From a virus: a stretch of DNA of 40,720 nucleotides. Shown here one piece after another: positions 24,782 through 32,064 of the stretch. The position numbers and the translations under genes are program-made. The stretch covers positions 1 through 40,720 of the IMG/VR virus record IMGVR_UViG_3300046002_004017. One strand, given 5' to 3'. Below the pieces are notes generated by a model that was not told the origin of the DNA, did no database searches, and saw only the letters and a list, made by a program, of their open reading frames with translations. Each line of letters opens with the position of its first letter. Position 1 is the stretch's first letter.

Positions 24782-25439
24782 CTTCTTCCTGAGTTGCTGT
24801 AGACTCATCAGTGAATCCACCAGTATCAGCTTCATAACCTTCTTCTTTACCGAAGCCATAACCTGAAGCTGAACCACCTGAGTTACCTTCAGACAACTCA
24901 ATGATTTGTGCAGCGATTAGATATAACTTAACACCAGCTACAGCAGTTGCAGGAATGAAGTATGGTGCTGCTTCAAAACTTACCTTACCTACCGTACCAC
25001 CTGAAACCATCGTAGGTTTAAATGCTTTACCTGTTGCATCAAAGAGTGGGATAGTGCGATTCCAAGTGTCACCTTTAGCGTTGATACCCGAAGCTTTAGT
25101 AGCAAACTTAAATACGATAAAGCCAGTAGGTTCTTCTGTAGTTTGGTCATACTCAACCTCATATAAAGGAGTCTCAGTGAGTGCCTTAAGTTTCTTACGG
25201 ACATCAACCTTTAACTGAGCAAACTTAGCTTCACCATCTTGGATTGTTTGGTCATAGACAGGTTGTAATGCTTGTAAGATTGGCTGTGCATCAGCTTCAG
25301 ATAATCGTAAGTTAACCTTATAGATACCTGTAGTGTTAGCGAATTGACCTTGACCAAAGTCAGGTTTGACTAAGTAAGGGTAAACGAATGTGCCTTTAGG
25401 GCTTGTATATCGTACTGCTTTTTGTTTGGCTTCTGCCAT
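24765..25439 (-). CDS. Single-stranded DNA-binding protein (T7 gp2.5-like)
   Basis: This 224-aa protein starts MAEAKQKAVRYTSPKGTFVY and contains ANTTGIYKVNLRLSEADAQP, the OB-fold pattern of gp2.5. The C-terminus is strongly acidic and ends EEDDDQF, the essential acidic tail with terminal Phe that binds polymerase and helicase. It coats single strands and coordinates the replisome and annealing. The gene is located between small early genes and endonuclease I, as in T7. Confidence 0.93.
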   Translation of the reverse strand: MAEAKQKAVRYTSPKGTFVYPYLVKPDFGQGQFANTTGIYKVNLRLSEADAQPILQALQPVYDQTIQDGEAKFAQLKVDVRKKLKALTETPLYEVEYDQTTEEPTGFIVFKFATKASGINAKGDTWNRTIPLFDATGKAFKPTMVSGGTVGKVSFEAAPYFIPATAVAGVKLYLIAAQIIELSEGNSGGSASGYGFGKEEGYEADTGGFTDESTATQEEDDDQF

Positions 25440-25441
25440 AA

Positions 25442-25612
25442 TTATTCTTCCTCTGTTTCTGTTATTGGGTTATTGGTGGTGTACTTAGTCTCTAAGATAT
25501 GAGGGTCTAATCCTTCACTGAGTAAACTTATGAATAAAGTAAGAGGAATAATCTCTCCCTTTTGCCATGAGGCTTCAGCTTGTGCTACTAATTGTTCTTG
25601 ATAATATGTCAC
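25442..25612 (-). CDS. Small hypothetical protein (56 aa), GTG start
   Basis: The GTG at 25612 overlaps the preceding stop as GTGA. The product (MTYYQEQLVAQAEASWQKGE at its N-terminus) is helical with an acidic tail (TETEEE) and ends just before the SSB ATG. No known family. The perfect overlap supports it as a coupled gene of the replication operon. Confidence 0.55.
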   Translation of the reverse strand: MTYYQEQLVAQAEASWQKGEIIPLTLFISLLSEGLDPHILETKYTTNNPITETEEE

Positions 25613-25899
25613 TTTAATTCCATGTTCATATAGTTTTGGATAGCCCTAGTGTGTTCACCTTTCCCAACTAAGAGGGAATCGTATAAAACGTGAGATGATT
25701 TATCTAGGATGTCTCTAGGTTTTACTTTGAAGCGTTCACACAACATTAAGAACATCATTGCTATTCCCACTAGTTGGTCTCCAGTGGAATAACTTTGTAA
25801 ACCTTCCAGTACCTTGAAGGCTACTAGCTGTCCTTTTGTTACAGTTGTGTTATTGATTTGGTCTATTGGGTTCGTTTTGATACTCCTTGCGATAGACAA
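25609..25899 (-). CDS. Hypothetical protein (up to 96 aa) with unclear start codon
   Basis: The frame opens at a TTG (25899) lying in the T-run of a terminator, with no ribosome-binding site before it. A good AAGGAG lies inside the frame five codons later and is followed after seven bases by ACG, with no ATG, GTG or TTG at normal spacing. The body FKVLEGLQSYSTGDQLVGIA, then MMFLMLCERF, is helical and possibly a small alpha protein. Function is unknown. The start is the uncertain part; the frame itself looks coding and overlaps the next gene as GTGA. Confidence 0.6.
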   Translation of the reverse strand: MSIARSIKTNPIDQINNTTVTKGQLVAFKVLEGLQSYSTGDQLVGIAMMFLMLCERFKVKPRDILDKSSHVLYDSLLVGKGEHTRAIQNYMNMELK

Positions 25900-25931
25900 A
25901 AAGAAACCCCAAAGGATTAACCAATGGGGTC
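25896..25931 (-). terminator. Intrinsic terminator after the RNA polymerase gene (T7 TE-like)
   Basis: On the minus strand ACCCCA pairs with TGGGGT around a 13-base loop, followed by TTCTTTTTG. It lies about 105 bases after the RNA polymerase stop and about 30 bases after a degenerate phage promoter. Its place matches the T7 early terminator that stops host RNA polymerase. Confidence 0.75.
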
Positions 25932-25955
25932 TAAGAGTTGAACTTGGAGGTTCTT

Positions 25956-25992
25956 ATTGCTATAACTGTCAGTGAGAACTATAAGTCATTGT
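25956..25992 (-). promoter_or_regulatory. Degenerate phage RNA polymerase promoter before DNA-metabolism genes
   Basis: Minus strand ACAATGACTTATAG, TTCTCACTGACAG, TTATAGCAAT aligns with the other three copies but differs at several positions, including GCAA instead of GGGG at the start. Likely first base at 25960. It would drive the SSB-to-exonuclease genes, probably more weakly than the 14.4 and 33.5 kb copies. Confidence 0.7.
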
Positions 25993-26035
25993 TTTATATC
26001 TTTAAGATTACATTTAGTTTCCTTTAAGATACCTT

Positions 26036-28489
26036 CTAAGCAAAAAAATATTCGCTATCCAATACTACGTTTATATCCAAGTCACCATAAGGTGGTAGCT
26101 CAGGTAACTCTTTAACTAACTCACCTGCCCCTGAGTCCACGAGTTGACTTATGATTTCATCTCTGAATTTAGCTAGGACATCTTCAGAATACTGAATCAC
26201 AAAGGCTTCTCTAAGTGTCTGCGCTAATACACCTGTGTCACACGCATGGACACCATAGCTATCGTGAATCATTGAGTAACTATTGATACCAGCAGATTTA
26301 CACATAGAGATAGTACGCATCATGTGAGCAGCATCACAGCTATGTACGAAGTTAGGTGAGATACCAGCAGATTGCTTTCGGGGGTTTATATCAGTACCTT
26401 GTCGGTTAAACTGTATGCGTACTTTCCTCCCTCCTGAAAAGATATTAACTTCTTCAGCTAACTGTGTGGTATAGAACTGTCTCACGGGTAATCCTGTAGG
26501 TGTATGCCATACCACAGGTAGCCCATTACTTGAGACAACCTTAGCGACATCCTGTAACCACTTCATAGCAGCTTCGGCAGCGACTACAACTTGGCTGATA
26601 GCTCTCAAGTTTTTATCTGCTAGGTAGTAAGCTGTTCTTGAGATGTCTACAGTTTTATCTCTAAACTTAATACTTCCTTCTTCTAACATAGTGTCTAGTT
26701 CCTGTACTAGCTGGTCTCTCATACCGAAAGCTGTTACTGAGTAAGGTCTAGTCATTGTGTTTCTCTTAGTCAACTTACGACCAATCGGTTTGTTTACCCA
26801 GTGGTCTCCCTCACGATATAGAGCAGTCTTCCAATTGATTGCCTCTAGGACACCTGCATCAGCATCAATATCTAACATACCTTGGACAACATTAGCGACT
26901 TCTTGATAGATGTCTGAAGGTTTCTTTGAGGGTACTAAATTGGTAGCTTTACCCCCTATGCTGTCTCTTAGCATTGCTGAGAAGTTCTGTAGTCCATTGC
27001 AAGAACCATCAAGAGCTATGGCAATATGTGATACATAGTCAGACCCTTGCATTGTGTAACCTAACCATTCAAAACAAGCAGCTAGGAATAAGAATGGTTT
27101 ATCTGCTAATAACCAAAAACGATTACCTTCAGTAGGTCTTAGTGCTGAATCTAATATAGCATCTGTATTCTCTTCAGCCCATTCAATACGTTTATCAAAG
27201 TCTACTTTGTCATAGCCGAAACAGTTAGCTAAATGAATGGCTAACCATGCGACACCCTCAGTACCTAGCGGTTTACCTTCAGCAAACTGAATGAGTGCCT
27301 TACCTGAGTCATCAGATTGAGGGTTAACAAAGCCGGGTATCGCATAAGCCCTGCCTCTCCAGTCTAATACGTGAGGAAAGTAGATAGTATCTTCATTGAG
27401 AAACTTTTCAGCTACCCATAACTTTTGACTTAAGGCTATCACTTTAGCTTTAGCTTTAAAGTTTTCATTATAGGTACTAGCTGCTTTACCTTTCCATAAC
27501 TTAAGACTATCAGGGTTAGTGTCTATGTCGATAGGTTTATCTGGCATAGCCTTACCTTCTTTAAAAGGTAACTTAGCAATTCCACCACCTGTAGTTTCCC
27601 ATAGTTCTTTCATGACTGAGTACACAGCCTTGTTAATCTGCCAAGGAGTATCTTGTAGTGCATTAAGTGACTCATAAACGATAGGCATATCTACGTGTTC
27701 TAACTCTTGTAGGTAAGCCTTGTTGCGAGTCTTCATGATACTTAGAGGTGTCTTAAGATACCCACCATCAGTAGGTGTTGACCAAGGAGTAGGCTTAGAG
27801 ACCATCGGGAGATACAAAGGGGATAACAAAGAGCAGGTCTGATTCTGTAGAGCTAACCATACCTGTAGAGAATCTGTAGGTTCAATGTAGTACACAGCCT
27901 TATTCTTAGCTTCATTATGTAATGTTTTCTTAATTAGATTTAAACTCTCTACCATATCTAAAAGTTTAAAACCTAGCTGTAATCTTAAGTCAGTCTCTAA
28001 GACTATCTTATCAACATTACCTAACTTAACTTGAGCACCTTGTATAACCTTACGTTTATGCTGGTCATTAGCAGCAGTCCCCTTAAGGTTGTCTAGAATC
28101 TTACGCATAAGCCTAGGCTGTTCTTTATTAAACTCTCTGTAGTTGAGTTCATCTTCTAACAGTGTAGCGATAGCGATAGCCATTGAAGCTAACTTTTCTC
28201 TACTAGAGATACCATTGATAACTCTCTTCAGGGTTAAGTAAGCTACTTCTTTATGTCCTACTAACTCAAAGTATTGAGCAGTCCTAAAGAATCTCCTAGC
28301 ATAACCACTTTTAGTATCAGCACTAAATTTATCTAGGAGTTCAATCATAGGTGCTAAAGAGTTCTCAATGAGTACAGCACCTACACGGTTATTATCTTGT
28401 CCTTGTTTATCTAAACTTTTGAAGTAAGCTGCTACGCCAAGACTCCCCATCTCTGTCTCTAATTCTATTTGCTTATCTAGGTTACTCAT
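26036..28489 (-). CDS. Single-subunit DNA-dependent RNA polymerase (T7 gp1-like)
   Basis: This 817-aa enzyme has all expected signatures: DWRGR at 376-380, motif A DGSCNGLQNFSAMLRD with catalytic D494, motif B RKLTKRNTMTRPYSV (catalytic K near 572-575 and Y583), and motif C MIHDSYG with H742 and D743. It ends SEYFFA, the aromatic-Ala tail needed at the active site in T7 (FAFA). It transcribes all middle and late genes from the motif described at 14.4, 26.0, 28.6 and 33.5 kb. Length is slightly below T7 (883 aa). It has its own phage promoter upstream. Confidence 0.97.
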   Translation of the reverse strand: MSNLDKQIELETEMGSLGVAAYFKSLDKQGQDNNRVGAVLIENSLAPMIELLDKFSADTKSGYARRFFRTAQYFELVGHKEVAYLTLKRVINGISSREKLASMAIAIATLLEDELNYREFNKEQPRLMRKILDNLKGTAANDQHKRKVIQGAQVKLGNVDKIVLETDLRLQLGFKLLDMVESLNLIKKTLHNEAKNKAVYYIEPTDSLQVWLALQNQTCSLLSPLYLPMVSKPTPWSTPTDGGYLKTPLSIMKTRNKAYLQELEHVDMPIVYESLNALQDTPWQINKAVYSVMKELWETTGGGIAKLPFKEGKAMPDKPIDIDTNPDSLKLWKGKAASTYNENFKAKAKVIALSQKLWVAEKFLNEDTIYFPHVLDWRGRAYAIPGFVNPQSDDSGKALIQFAEGKPLGTEGVAWLAIHLANCFGYDKVDFDKRIEWAEENTDAILDSALRPTEGNRFWLLADKPFLFLAACFEWLGYTMQGSDYVSHIAIALDGSCNGLQNFSAMLRDSIGGKATNLVPSKKPSDIYQEVANVVQGMLDIDADAGVLEAINWKTALYREGDHWVNKPIGRKLTKRNTMTRPYSVTAFGMRDQLVQELDTMLEEGSIKFRDKTVDISRTAYYLADKNLRAISQVVVAAEAAMKWLQDVAKVVSSNGLPVVWHTPTGLPVRQFYTTQLAEEVNIFSGGRKVRIQFNRQGTDINPRKQSAGISPNFVHSCDAAHMMRTISMCKSAGINSYSMIHDSYGVHACDTGVLAQTLREAFVIQYSEDVLAKFRDEIISQLVDSGAGELVKELPELPPYGDLDINVVLDSEYFFA

Positions 28490-28587
28490 AGTTTTCTCCT
28501 AAGGGATAGTTGTGATTAGATTACTATCTATGTAATAGAAATCCATAAGACTACTCATTAAGTAATCTTATGGTTTACTACTAGTAT

Positions 28588-28606
28588 CTTATAGATAATC
28601 TATAAG
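28588..28606 (-). repeat. Near-palindromic leader element after promoter
   Basis: CTTATAGAT and ATCTATAAG face each other around one base. It is a variant of the tandem element found after the 14.4 and 33.5 kb promoters. Located about 25 bases downstream of the presumed RNA start at 28631. Confidence 0.6.
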
Positions 28607-28626
28607 TATTATTATAAGTATTCTCT

Positions 28627-28666
28627 ACCGCTATAACCGTCACTGAAAACTGTAAGTCATTGATTC
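28627..28666 (-). promoter_or_regulatory. Phage RNA polymerase promoter upstream of its own polymerase gene
   Basis: Minus strand AATCAATGACTTACAG, TTTTCAGTGACGG, TTATAGCGG, nearly identical to the 33.5 kb copy apart from two changes. Likely first base at 28631. It lies about 140 bases before the polymerase ATG and would give positive autoregulation. Confidence 0.85.
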
Positions 28667-28754
28667 TTACTACTAAGTGATTGTTTCTTAAGAGAAACTT
28701 TCCGTATTCATTAAGACAAACTACGGTCAAACTATACTCTAACTCATTGATTAA

Positions 28755-28810
28755 CCGGGTGATAAACGAGATTTTAAGTCTCTTGTGTCTACCAATTTCA
28801 CCACCCGGGC
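28755..28810 (-). other. Candidate attP: 5' half of a tRNA-Leu(UAA) gene
   Basis: On the minus strand GCCCGGGTGGTGAAATTGG, then TAGACACAAGAGA, CTTAAAA, TCTC reproduces the acceptor 5' strand, D-arm and anticodon arm of proteobacterial tRNA-Leu(UAA); the anticodon TAA lies within CTTAAAA. After the anticodon stem the match ends: no variable arm, T-arm or CCA follows. It lies 28 bp downstream of the integrase stop, the usual attP place. Known relatives with tRNA-Leu-derived attP beside int include the T7-like cyanophage P-SSP7. The last seven bases, CACCCGG, are complementary to CCGGGTG at the tRNA 5' end. Confidence 0.75.
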
Positions 28811-28838
28811 TTGGGATAAGTCCTTGAATTTAAAGACT

Positions 28839-29909
28839 TCAGTGATTAGCTACTAAGGGTAGTTTGACTACAGTTTGACTAGAATAAGACAAACTATGGG
28901 CAAACTCTTGGTGTCCTTTAGAGCCTGTATTTATTACTTTTACTACATCTTGCAGGTGTACTTCAGATAACTGAGCATACTTTAAAGTGGTGCTATAACT
29001 CTTATGCCCTAACCATGCTTGTACTCTTTTTAAGTCAACTCCTTGAGCTACTAAACGACTAGCACAAGTATGTCTTAAGCTGTGAATAACAAAAGTAGAG
29101 TCACTTTGATACCCTAAGTGTTTCCTAAAGTGTAACCAATAGGATTCTACCATGTCTATTGTGTAAGGGAATGGCACAGGAAGACCCCTACGAAGCTCTA
29201 GGACACGTTTCATTGTATCGGTAAGGGGTTTGTGTAGGGTCTCTCCTGATTTCGTGTCTGTGAACCTTACAGCACTACTTTTGAAGTCTACATCAAACCA
29301 AGTTAACTTTAATACTTCACTTAATCTATTACCACTACTTAATAAAAATTCAAATAATCCTGCTTGTTCTTCAGTGTAAGAATTATTGAAGAAGCGCATC
29401 ATACTGAGTTCTTCATCATCAGTCAATACTCTATGTCTACTAGGTGGTTCTTTTAAAGCTTTAATCTTAGGAGCATAACTTAACTTGCCCCATTCAATAC
29501 ATAAATTAAGTAGTGTCCTGAGAGTAGCTAACTTACGGTTAATCGTAGCAGGTGAGTTATTGATACCCCTAAGTTTAATCGTTATGTCTCTTATGGTTTC
29601 ACTAGTAACACTTGAGACATCTTTAGTTATATCTAAGTGTTCACTTAATAATACCCAGTTCTGACTTACTTTATACTCACTCTTGTTGCCTTTCCAGTGT
29701 GACTTCACGGCTAACTTAAAGGCTTCATCAAGGGTAAATACTTTAGATTTCTTAAGTATTCCCCAAGATTCTTTTAACATCTCAGCCTCAATCAAAGCGT
29801 GTAACTTGAGAGCTAAAGTTTTATCTTTAGTCTTTGTAGATTTTCTATGTCTTATTCCATTGATAGTTAAATCAATTTGCCATATTCCATACTCATTTCT
29901 TTCTAACAT
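28839..29909 (-). CDS. int: Tyrosine-family integrase
   Basis: This 356-aa phage integrase has an N-terminal arm-binding-like region, a core-binding SAM-like domain (about 60-150), and a catalytic domain with the full set R195 (GNRLSEVLKL), K220, H276-x-x-R279 (HSLRHTCASRL), H302 (WLGHKS) and nucleophile Y311 (TTLKYAQL). It would catalyse integration and, with a directionality factor, excision. No excisionase is obvious, though several small early proteins could serve. It lies 9 bases after the MarR-like gene and is followed by the tRNA-derived attP candidate. Integrase is absent from T7 itself but known in some marine T7-like phages. Confidence 0.95.
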   Translation of the reverse strand: MLERNEYGIWQIDLTINGIRHRKSTKTKDKTLALKLHALIEAEMLKESWGILKKSKVFTLDEAFKLAVKSHWKGNKSEYKVSQNWVLLSEHLDITKDVSSVTSETIRDITIKLRGINNSPATINRKLATLRTLLNLCIEWGKLSYAPKIKALKEPPSRHRVLTDDEELSMMRFFNNSYTEEQAGLFEFLLSSGNRLSEVLKLTWFDVDFKSSAVRFTDTKSGETLHKPLTDTMKRVLELRRGLPVPFPYTIDMVESYWLHFRKHLGYQSDSTFVIHSLRHTCASRLVAQGVDLKRVQAWLGHKSYSTTLKYAQLSEVHLQDVVKVINTGSKGHQEFAHSLSYSSQTVVKLPLVANH

Positions 29910-29918
29910 AATAACCTC

Positions 29919-30329
29919 CTAAGTAGTGGTTAATACTTTCGTTATTCTATTACCAATAAAAGAAATTAACTCACGGCAAACTTCAGCACCTTTTGGGGTT
30001 AACGTGAGTAACATTCTGCGTCTATCATTATAATCAACCAATGATTTAATAAGGTTTAAACCATCAGTCCCATTACGCCCATCAGCTAATCTATAATAAT
30101 TCCTAGAGCTTCCAGCTTTAGATAATCCTAACGCTGCCCCTACATTGCTAATATCCACAGGCTCTTCTTGACTGGCTATATAGAGTAAATACTTCACAGT
30201 TTGCGCCTCTACAGTTTCATGGAGATGTTTCTGTAAGAGACTCTCAAAGTCCATTAAGATACCTGCGATTCGTCTATCTTTTACAACTAATAATGATTCT
30301 GAGTTTATAGCATTCAATTTCGTATTCAT
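29919..30329 (-). CDS. MarR-family winged-helix regulator, candidate lysogeny repressor/switch
   Basis: This 136-aa protein has an N-terminal helical dimerisation part and a winged helix: DISNVGAALGLSKAGSSR as helix-turn-helix, then DYNDRRRMLLTLTPKGAEVC, the MarR wing signature (D-x-R-R ... L-T-x-x-G). It binds DNA as a dimer by family analogy. The ATG at 30329 has AAGGAG seven bases upstream. The order promoter with dyad, small gene, regulator, integrase suggests it controls its own operon or the early lytic promoter. Most temperate phages use cI-type repressors, so a MarR-type switch would be unusual. Confidence 0.82.
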   Translation of the reverse strand: MNTKLNAINSESLLVVKDRRIAGILMDFESLLQKHLHETVEAQTVKYLLYIASQEEPVDISNVGAALGLSKAGSSRNYYRLADGRNGTDGLNLIKSLVDYNDRRRMLLTLTPKGAEVCRELISFIGNRITKVLTTT

Positions 30330-30438
30330 GGGGGCTCTCCTTATAAAACTTAGGCAACCAAGTGATTACCTCATGTGCTCTTTTAGTTTCTACTAGAATT
30401 TCTATGCAATTAAAACAACTAAAATAAGTTATAAACAT
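30274..30438 (-). CDS. Small Cys-containing protein (54 aa) overlapping the regulator gene
   Basis: The ATG at 30438 is preceded by GAAGGAAAG at a suitable distance and is the first start after a strong sigma70-type promoter. The product MFITYFSCFNCIEILVETKR plus IECYKLRIIISCKR has a C-x-x-C and overlaps the regulator start by 56 bases in another frame. It may be a leader whose translation couples to the regulator, or a small protein in its own right. Confidence 0.45.
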   Translation of the reverse strand: MFITYFSCFNCIEILVETKRAHEVITWLPKFYKESPHEYEIECYKLRIIISCKR

Positions 30439-30481
30439 ATCTTTCCTTCTTTTTATATCTTTAGTTTCCTAAAGAATTTTG

Positions 30482-30511
30482 ATTATATGATGATTGATTG
30501 ATTAAGGTCAA
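30482..30511 (-). promoter_or_regulatory. Host sigma70-type promoter before the MarR-integrase operon
   Basis: Minus strand TTGACC (30506-30511) and TATAAT (30482-30487) with an 18-base spacer, a near-consensus pair with a perfect -10. It faces the regulator and integrase genes. Confidence 0.8.
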
Positions 30512-30514
30512 TCC

Positions 30515-30539
30515 CTCAGTAGACTATCACTCTACTGAG
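30515..30539. promoter_or_regulatory. 25-bp perfect dyad abutting the -35 box, candidate operator
   Basis: CTCAGTAGA and TCTACTGAG flank a 7-base centre, a 9-bp perfect inverted repeat three bases upstream of the -35. There is no T-run after it on either strand, so it is not a terminator. A dimeric winged-helix regulator such as the MarR-type protein encoded next door is the natural candidate ligand. Confidence 0.6.
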
Positions 30540-30570
30540 AAGTAACCCTAAAAGATACCATTAAGACGTT

Positions 30571-30714
30571 CTAAAGTTTCCCTTGATAGAGTCTAGTAGA
30601 TGCCTTACGGTTAACTGGCTGCTTAGTTATAAGATAAACTATAAAATCCCCCAGGGCAAATATAATTAAGAATGAAAACATAAATATGAATAATAAGATG
30701 TAGTTTTCAATCAT
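30571..30714 (-). CDS. Small membrane protein (47 aa), early region
   Basis: The ATG at 30714 lies one base after the stop of the upstream early gene. Residues 4-30 (NYILLFIFMFSFLIIFALGD) are a clear membrane span, followed by a basic cytoplasmic tail (KQPVNRKASTRLYQGKL). A superinfection-exclusion or host-takeover peptide is possible; no family recognised. Confidence 0.6.
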   Translation of the reverse strand: MIENYILLFIFMFSFLIIFALGDFIVYLITKQPVNRKASTRLYQGKL

Positions 30715-30715
30715 T

Positions 30716-31072
30716 TTAATAATACCCCTGCTCTCTACCTTTAGTATTTACAGCCTTTACATCTACTAAATGATTATCTGATAAGAATTGTTTAACGTAC
30801 TCACTAGTTAATTGTTTAGAGCTGGCATATTCATCTAAAGGTTTAGTAAACTCAGCTCTTATTGCCACTTCGTTAAGGTTCGGATAACTATAGATACTCG
30901 CTGAGTTTCTTAAGACTCTTTTACGTGGTATGCCTTTACTCGGTTTAATACCTTTAAGTTCACATAAGGCATCAAAAGAATCTACAGTGGTATAATTCCT
31001 TTTCTCCCTTATTGGTTTAAGTTTTTCAGCTTCACTGACTAATATTTTATATTTAGCTTTAAGCGTAGTCAT
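30716..31072 (-). CDS. Early hypothetical protein (118 aa)
   Basis: Basic, mostly helical protein (MTTLKAKYKILVSEAEKLKP, then GIPRKRVLRNSASIYSYP). The ATG overlaps the preceding gene by 14 bases. The C-terminal KPLDEYASSKQLTSEYVKQF could be a small DNA-binding helix pair, but I see no certain motif. As an early gene it probably acts on the host. Confidence 0.6.
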   Translation of the reverse strand: MTTLKAKYKILVSEAEKLKPIREKRNYTTVDSFDALCELKGIKPSKGIPRKRVLRNSASIYSYPNLNEVAIRAEFTKPLDEYASSKQLTSEYVKQFLSDNHLVDVKAVNTKGREQGYY

Positions 31073-31346
31073 GAGTATTCTCCCCTACGTAGCTCTTAAT
31101 GATTTGGTTTAATTCTGAGTTATCTACCAAATAATCATCATGCTCTGTGTATAGATTATTCTGTTTAAGCTTACTTATAAAAGCTTGTGCAGACATTTCA
31201 GCAATCATTGTATAGTTACGGTCTATTTTAGCTTTGAGTAACTCTAAGGTTAACCCGGTAAATCGTACACCTTGCAGCGTAGCTATATACTTTGGCACAT
31301 AGTCCAATCGCTGAGTTTTCTTAATGTAAAAGTTTTTGTAAAACAT
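31059..31346 (-). CDS. Early hypothetical protein (95 aa)
   Basis: A 95-aa protein with KTQRLDYVPKYIATLQGVRF at the N-terminal side and an acidic C-terminus. It has no membrane segment or known motif. It overlaps the next early gene by 14 bases, showing an operon. The ATG is preceded by AAAGGAATC. Confidence 0.6.
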   Translation of the reverse strand: MFYKNFYIKKTQRLDYVPKYIATLQGVRFTGLTLELLKAKIDRNYTMIAEMSAQAFISKLKQNNLYTEHDDYLVDNSELNQIIKSYVGENTHDYA

Positions 31347-31433
31347 AATGATTCCTTTAAGTTAATTTTAATGAGATTAAACAATCCCCTAATAGTTACC
31401 AAGTAATTAAACGGATAACTATTAAGTGAGTGT

Positions 31434-31700
31434 TTAAAATATATTACCTCTAGTAACTAAAGGGCTTTCTATATGGGCATTACGTACCATCAATTCAAAC
31501 TTAGCCTTAGCTTGCTCTAAAGTTTTAAACATACCATTAGAGCAGAATGGACATTTAGTTGTCTCATAGACAGCATAAGATAATCCATTGGCATAAGGTT
31601 TAATCAACCTGATAAGGTTTACCACTGAACCATCAGTAAAGTTTGCATATTCCATTAGAGGACTATTAAAGACACGTTTTGGGAGTATTGGATAACTCAT
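31434..31700 (-). CDS. Early hypothetical protein with CPFC motif (88 aa)
   Basis: Contains a single C-x-x-C (TKCPFCSNGMF) followed by a helix LEQAKAKFELMV, like half of a zinc ribbon that could dimerise around a metal. It is located five bases after the stop of the 59-aa early gene. No named family. Confidence 0.6.
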   Translation of the reverse strand: MSYPILPKRVFNSPLMEYANFTDGSVVNLIRLIKPYANGLSYAVYETTKCPFCSNGMFKTLEQAKAKFELMVRNAHIESPLVTRGNIF

Positions 31701-31705
31701 AATAA

Positions 31706-31885
31706 TTAATCCTTAGTAGTAGTAGTAAGTAAAATCAAAGCAATTTCAGCATCATCATAATCGCTATATTCAGCTAGTAATTTAGTAGCCTCTTCAAAAG
31801 TTAAGTAATAATCGTTAACTTCCAAACCACCTACATAAACACTATAAAATTTTAATGCTTGGTCTTCTCTGTATTCAATTTTCAT
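31706..31885 (-). CDS. Early small acidic protein (59 aa)
   Basis: The ATG at 31885 has GGAG at about ten bases. The product begins MKIEYREDQALKFYSVYVGG and is acidic in its second half (EEATKLLAEYSDYDDAE), ending in a Thr run. Gene packing with 31434-31700 supports it. The 179-base gap to the previous gene (31886-32064) holds no frame I can support. Function unknown. Confidence 0.6.
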   Translation of the reverse strand: MKIEYREDQALKFYSVYVGGLEVNDYYLTFEEATKLLAEYSDYDDAEIALILLTTTTKD

Positions 31886-32064
31886 GATGTTAATTCTCCA
31901 GTATAGTAATAGTTAAGTGAGACTAAGAGCAAAGCTCGCTCCGCTTGCGTGAAACAGTCCCCATATAGAAACCTTAAGGGTTAATTCTTGTTGGGATTAT
32001 CCCCAAGTAACCACTAGATGACTAATGATTACTAAGTGATACTCACTGTTAAGGAGCTATTTAG

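Larger units (their letters stand above)
28490..28838 (-). other. Non-coding region between integrase and RNA polymerase
   Basis: This 349-bp stretch contains, in minus-strand order, the tRNA-Leu-derived candidate attP (28755-28810), a phage promoter (28627-28666), the near-palindromic leader element (28588-28606) and an AT-rich leader to the polymerase ATG. I see no reading frame with a ribosome-binding site. Confidence 0.7.

Noticed and set aside
24782-24901. Upstream extension of endonuclease I (40 extra codons)
   Set aside because: It lies wholly within the SSB gene; the ATG at 24781 gives the usual family length and begins at the SSB stop.
28755-28810. A functional phage-encoded tRNA
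   Set aside because: Only the 5' half of a tRNA is present; no variable arm, T-arm or 3' acceptor strand follows, so it is read as an attachment-site candidate.
30515-30539. Terminator after the early genes
   Set aside because: The stem is perfect but no T-run follows on either strand; its place next to a -35 box fits an operator better.
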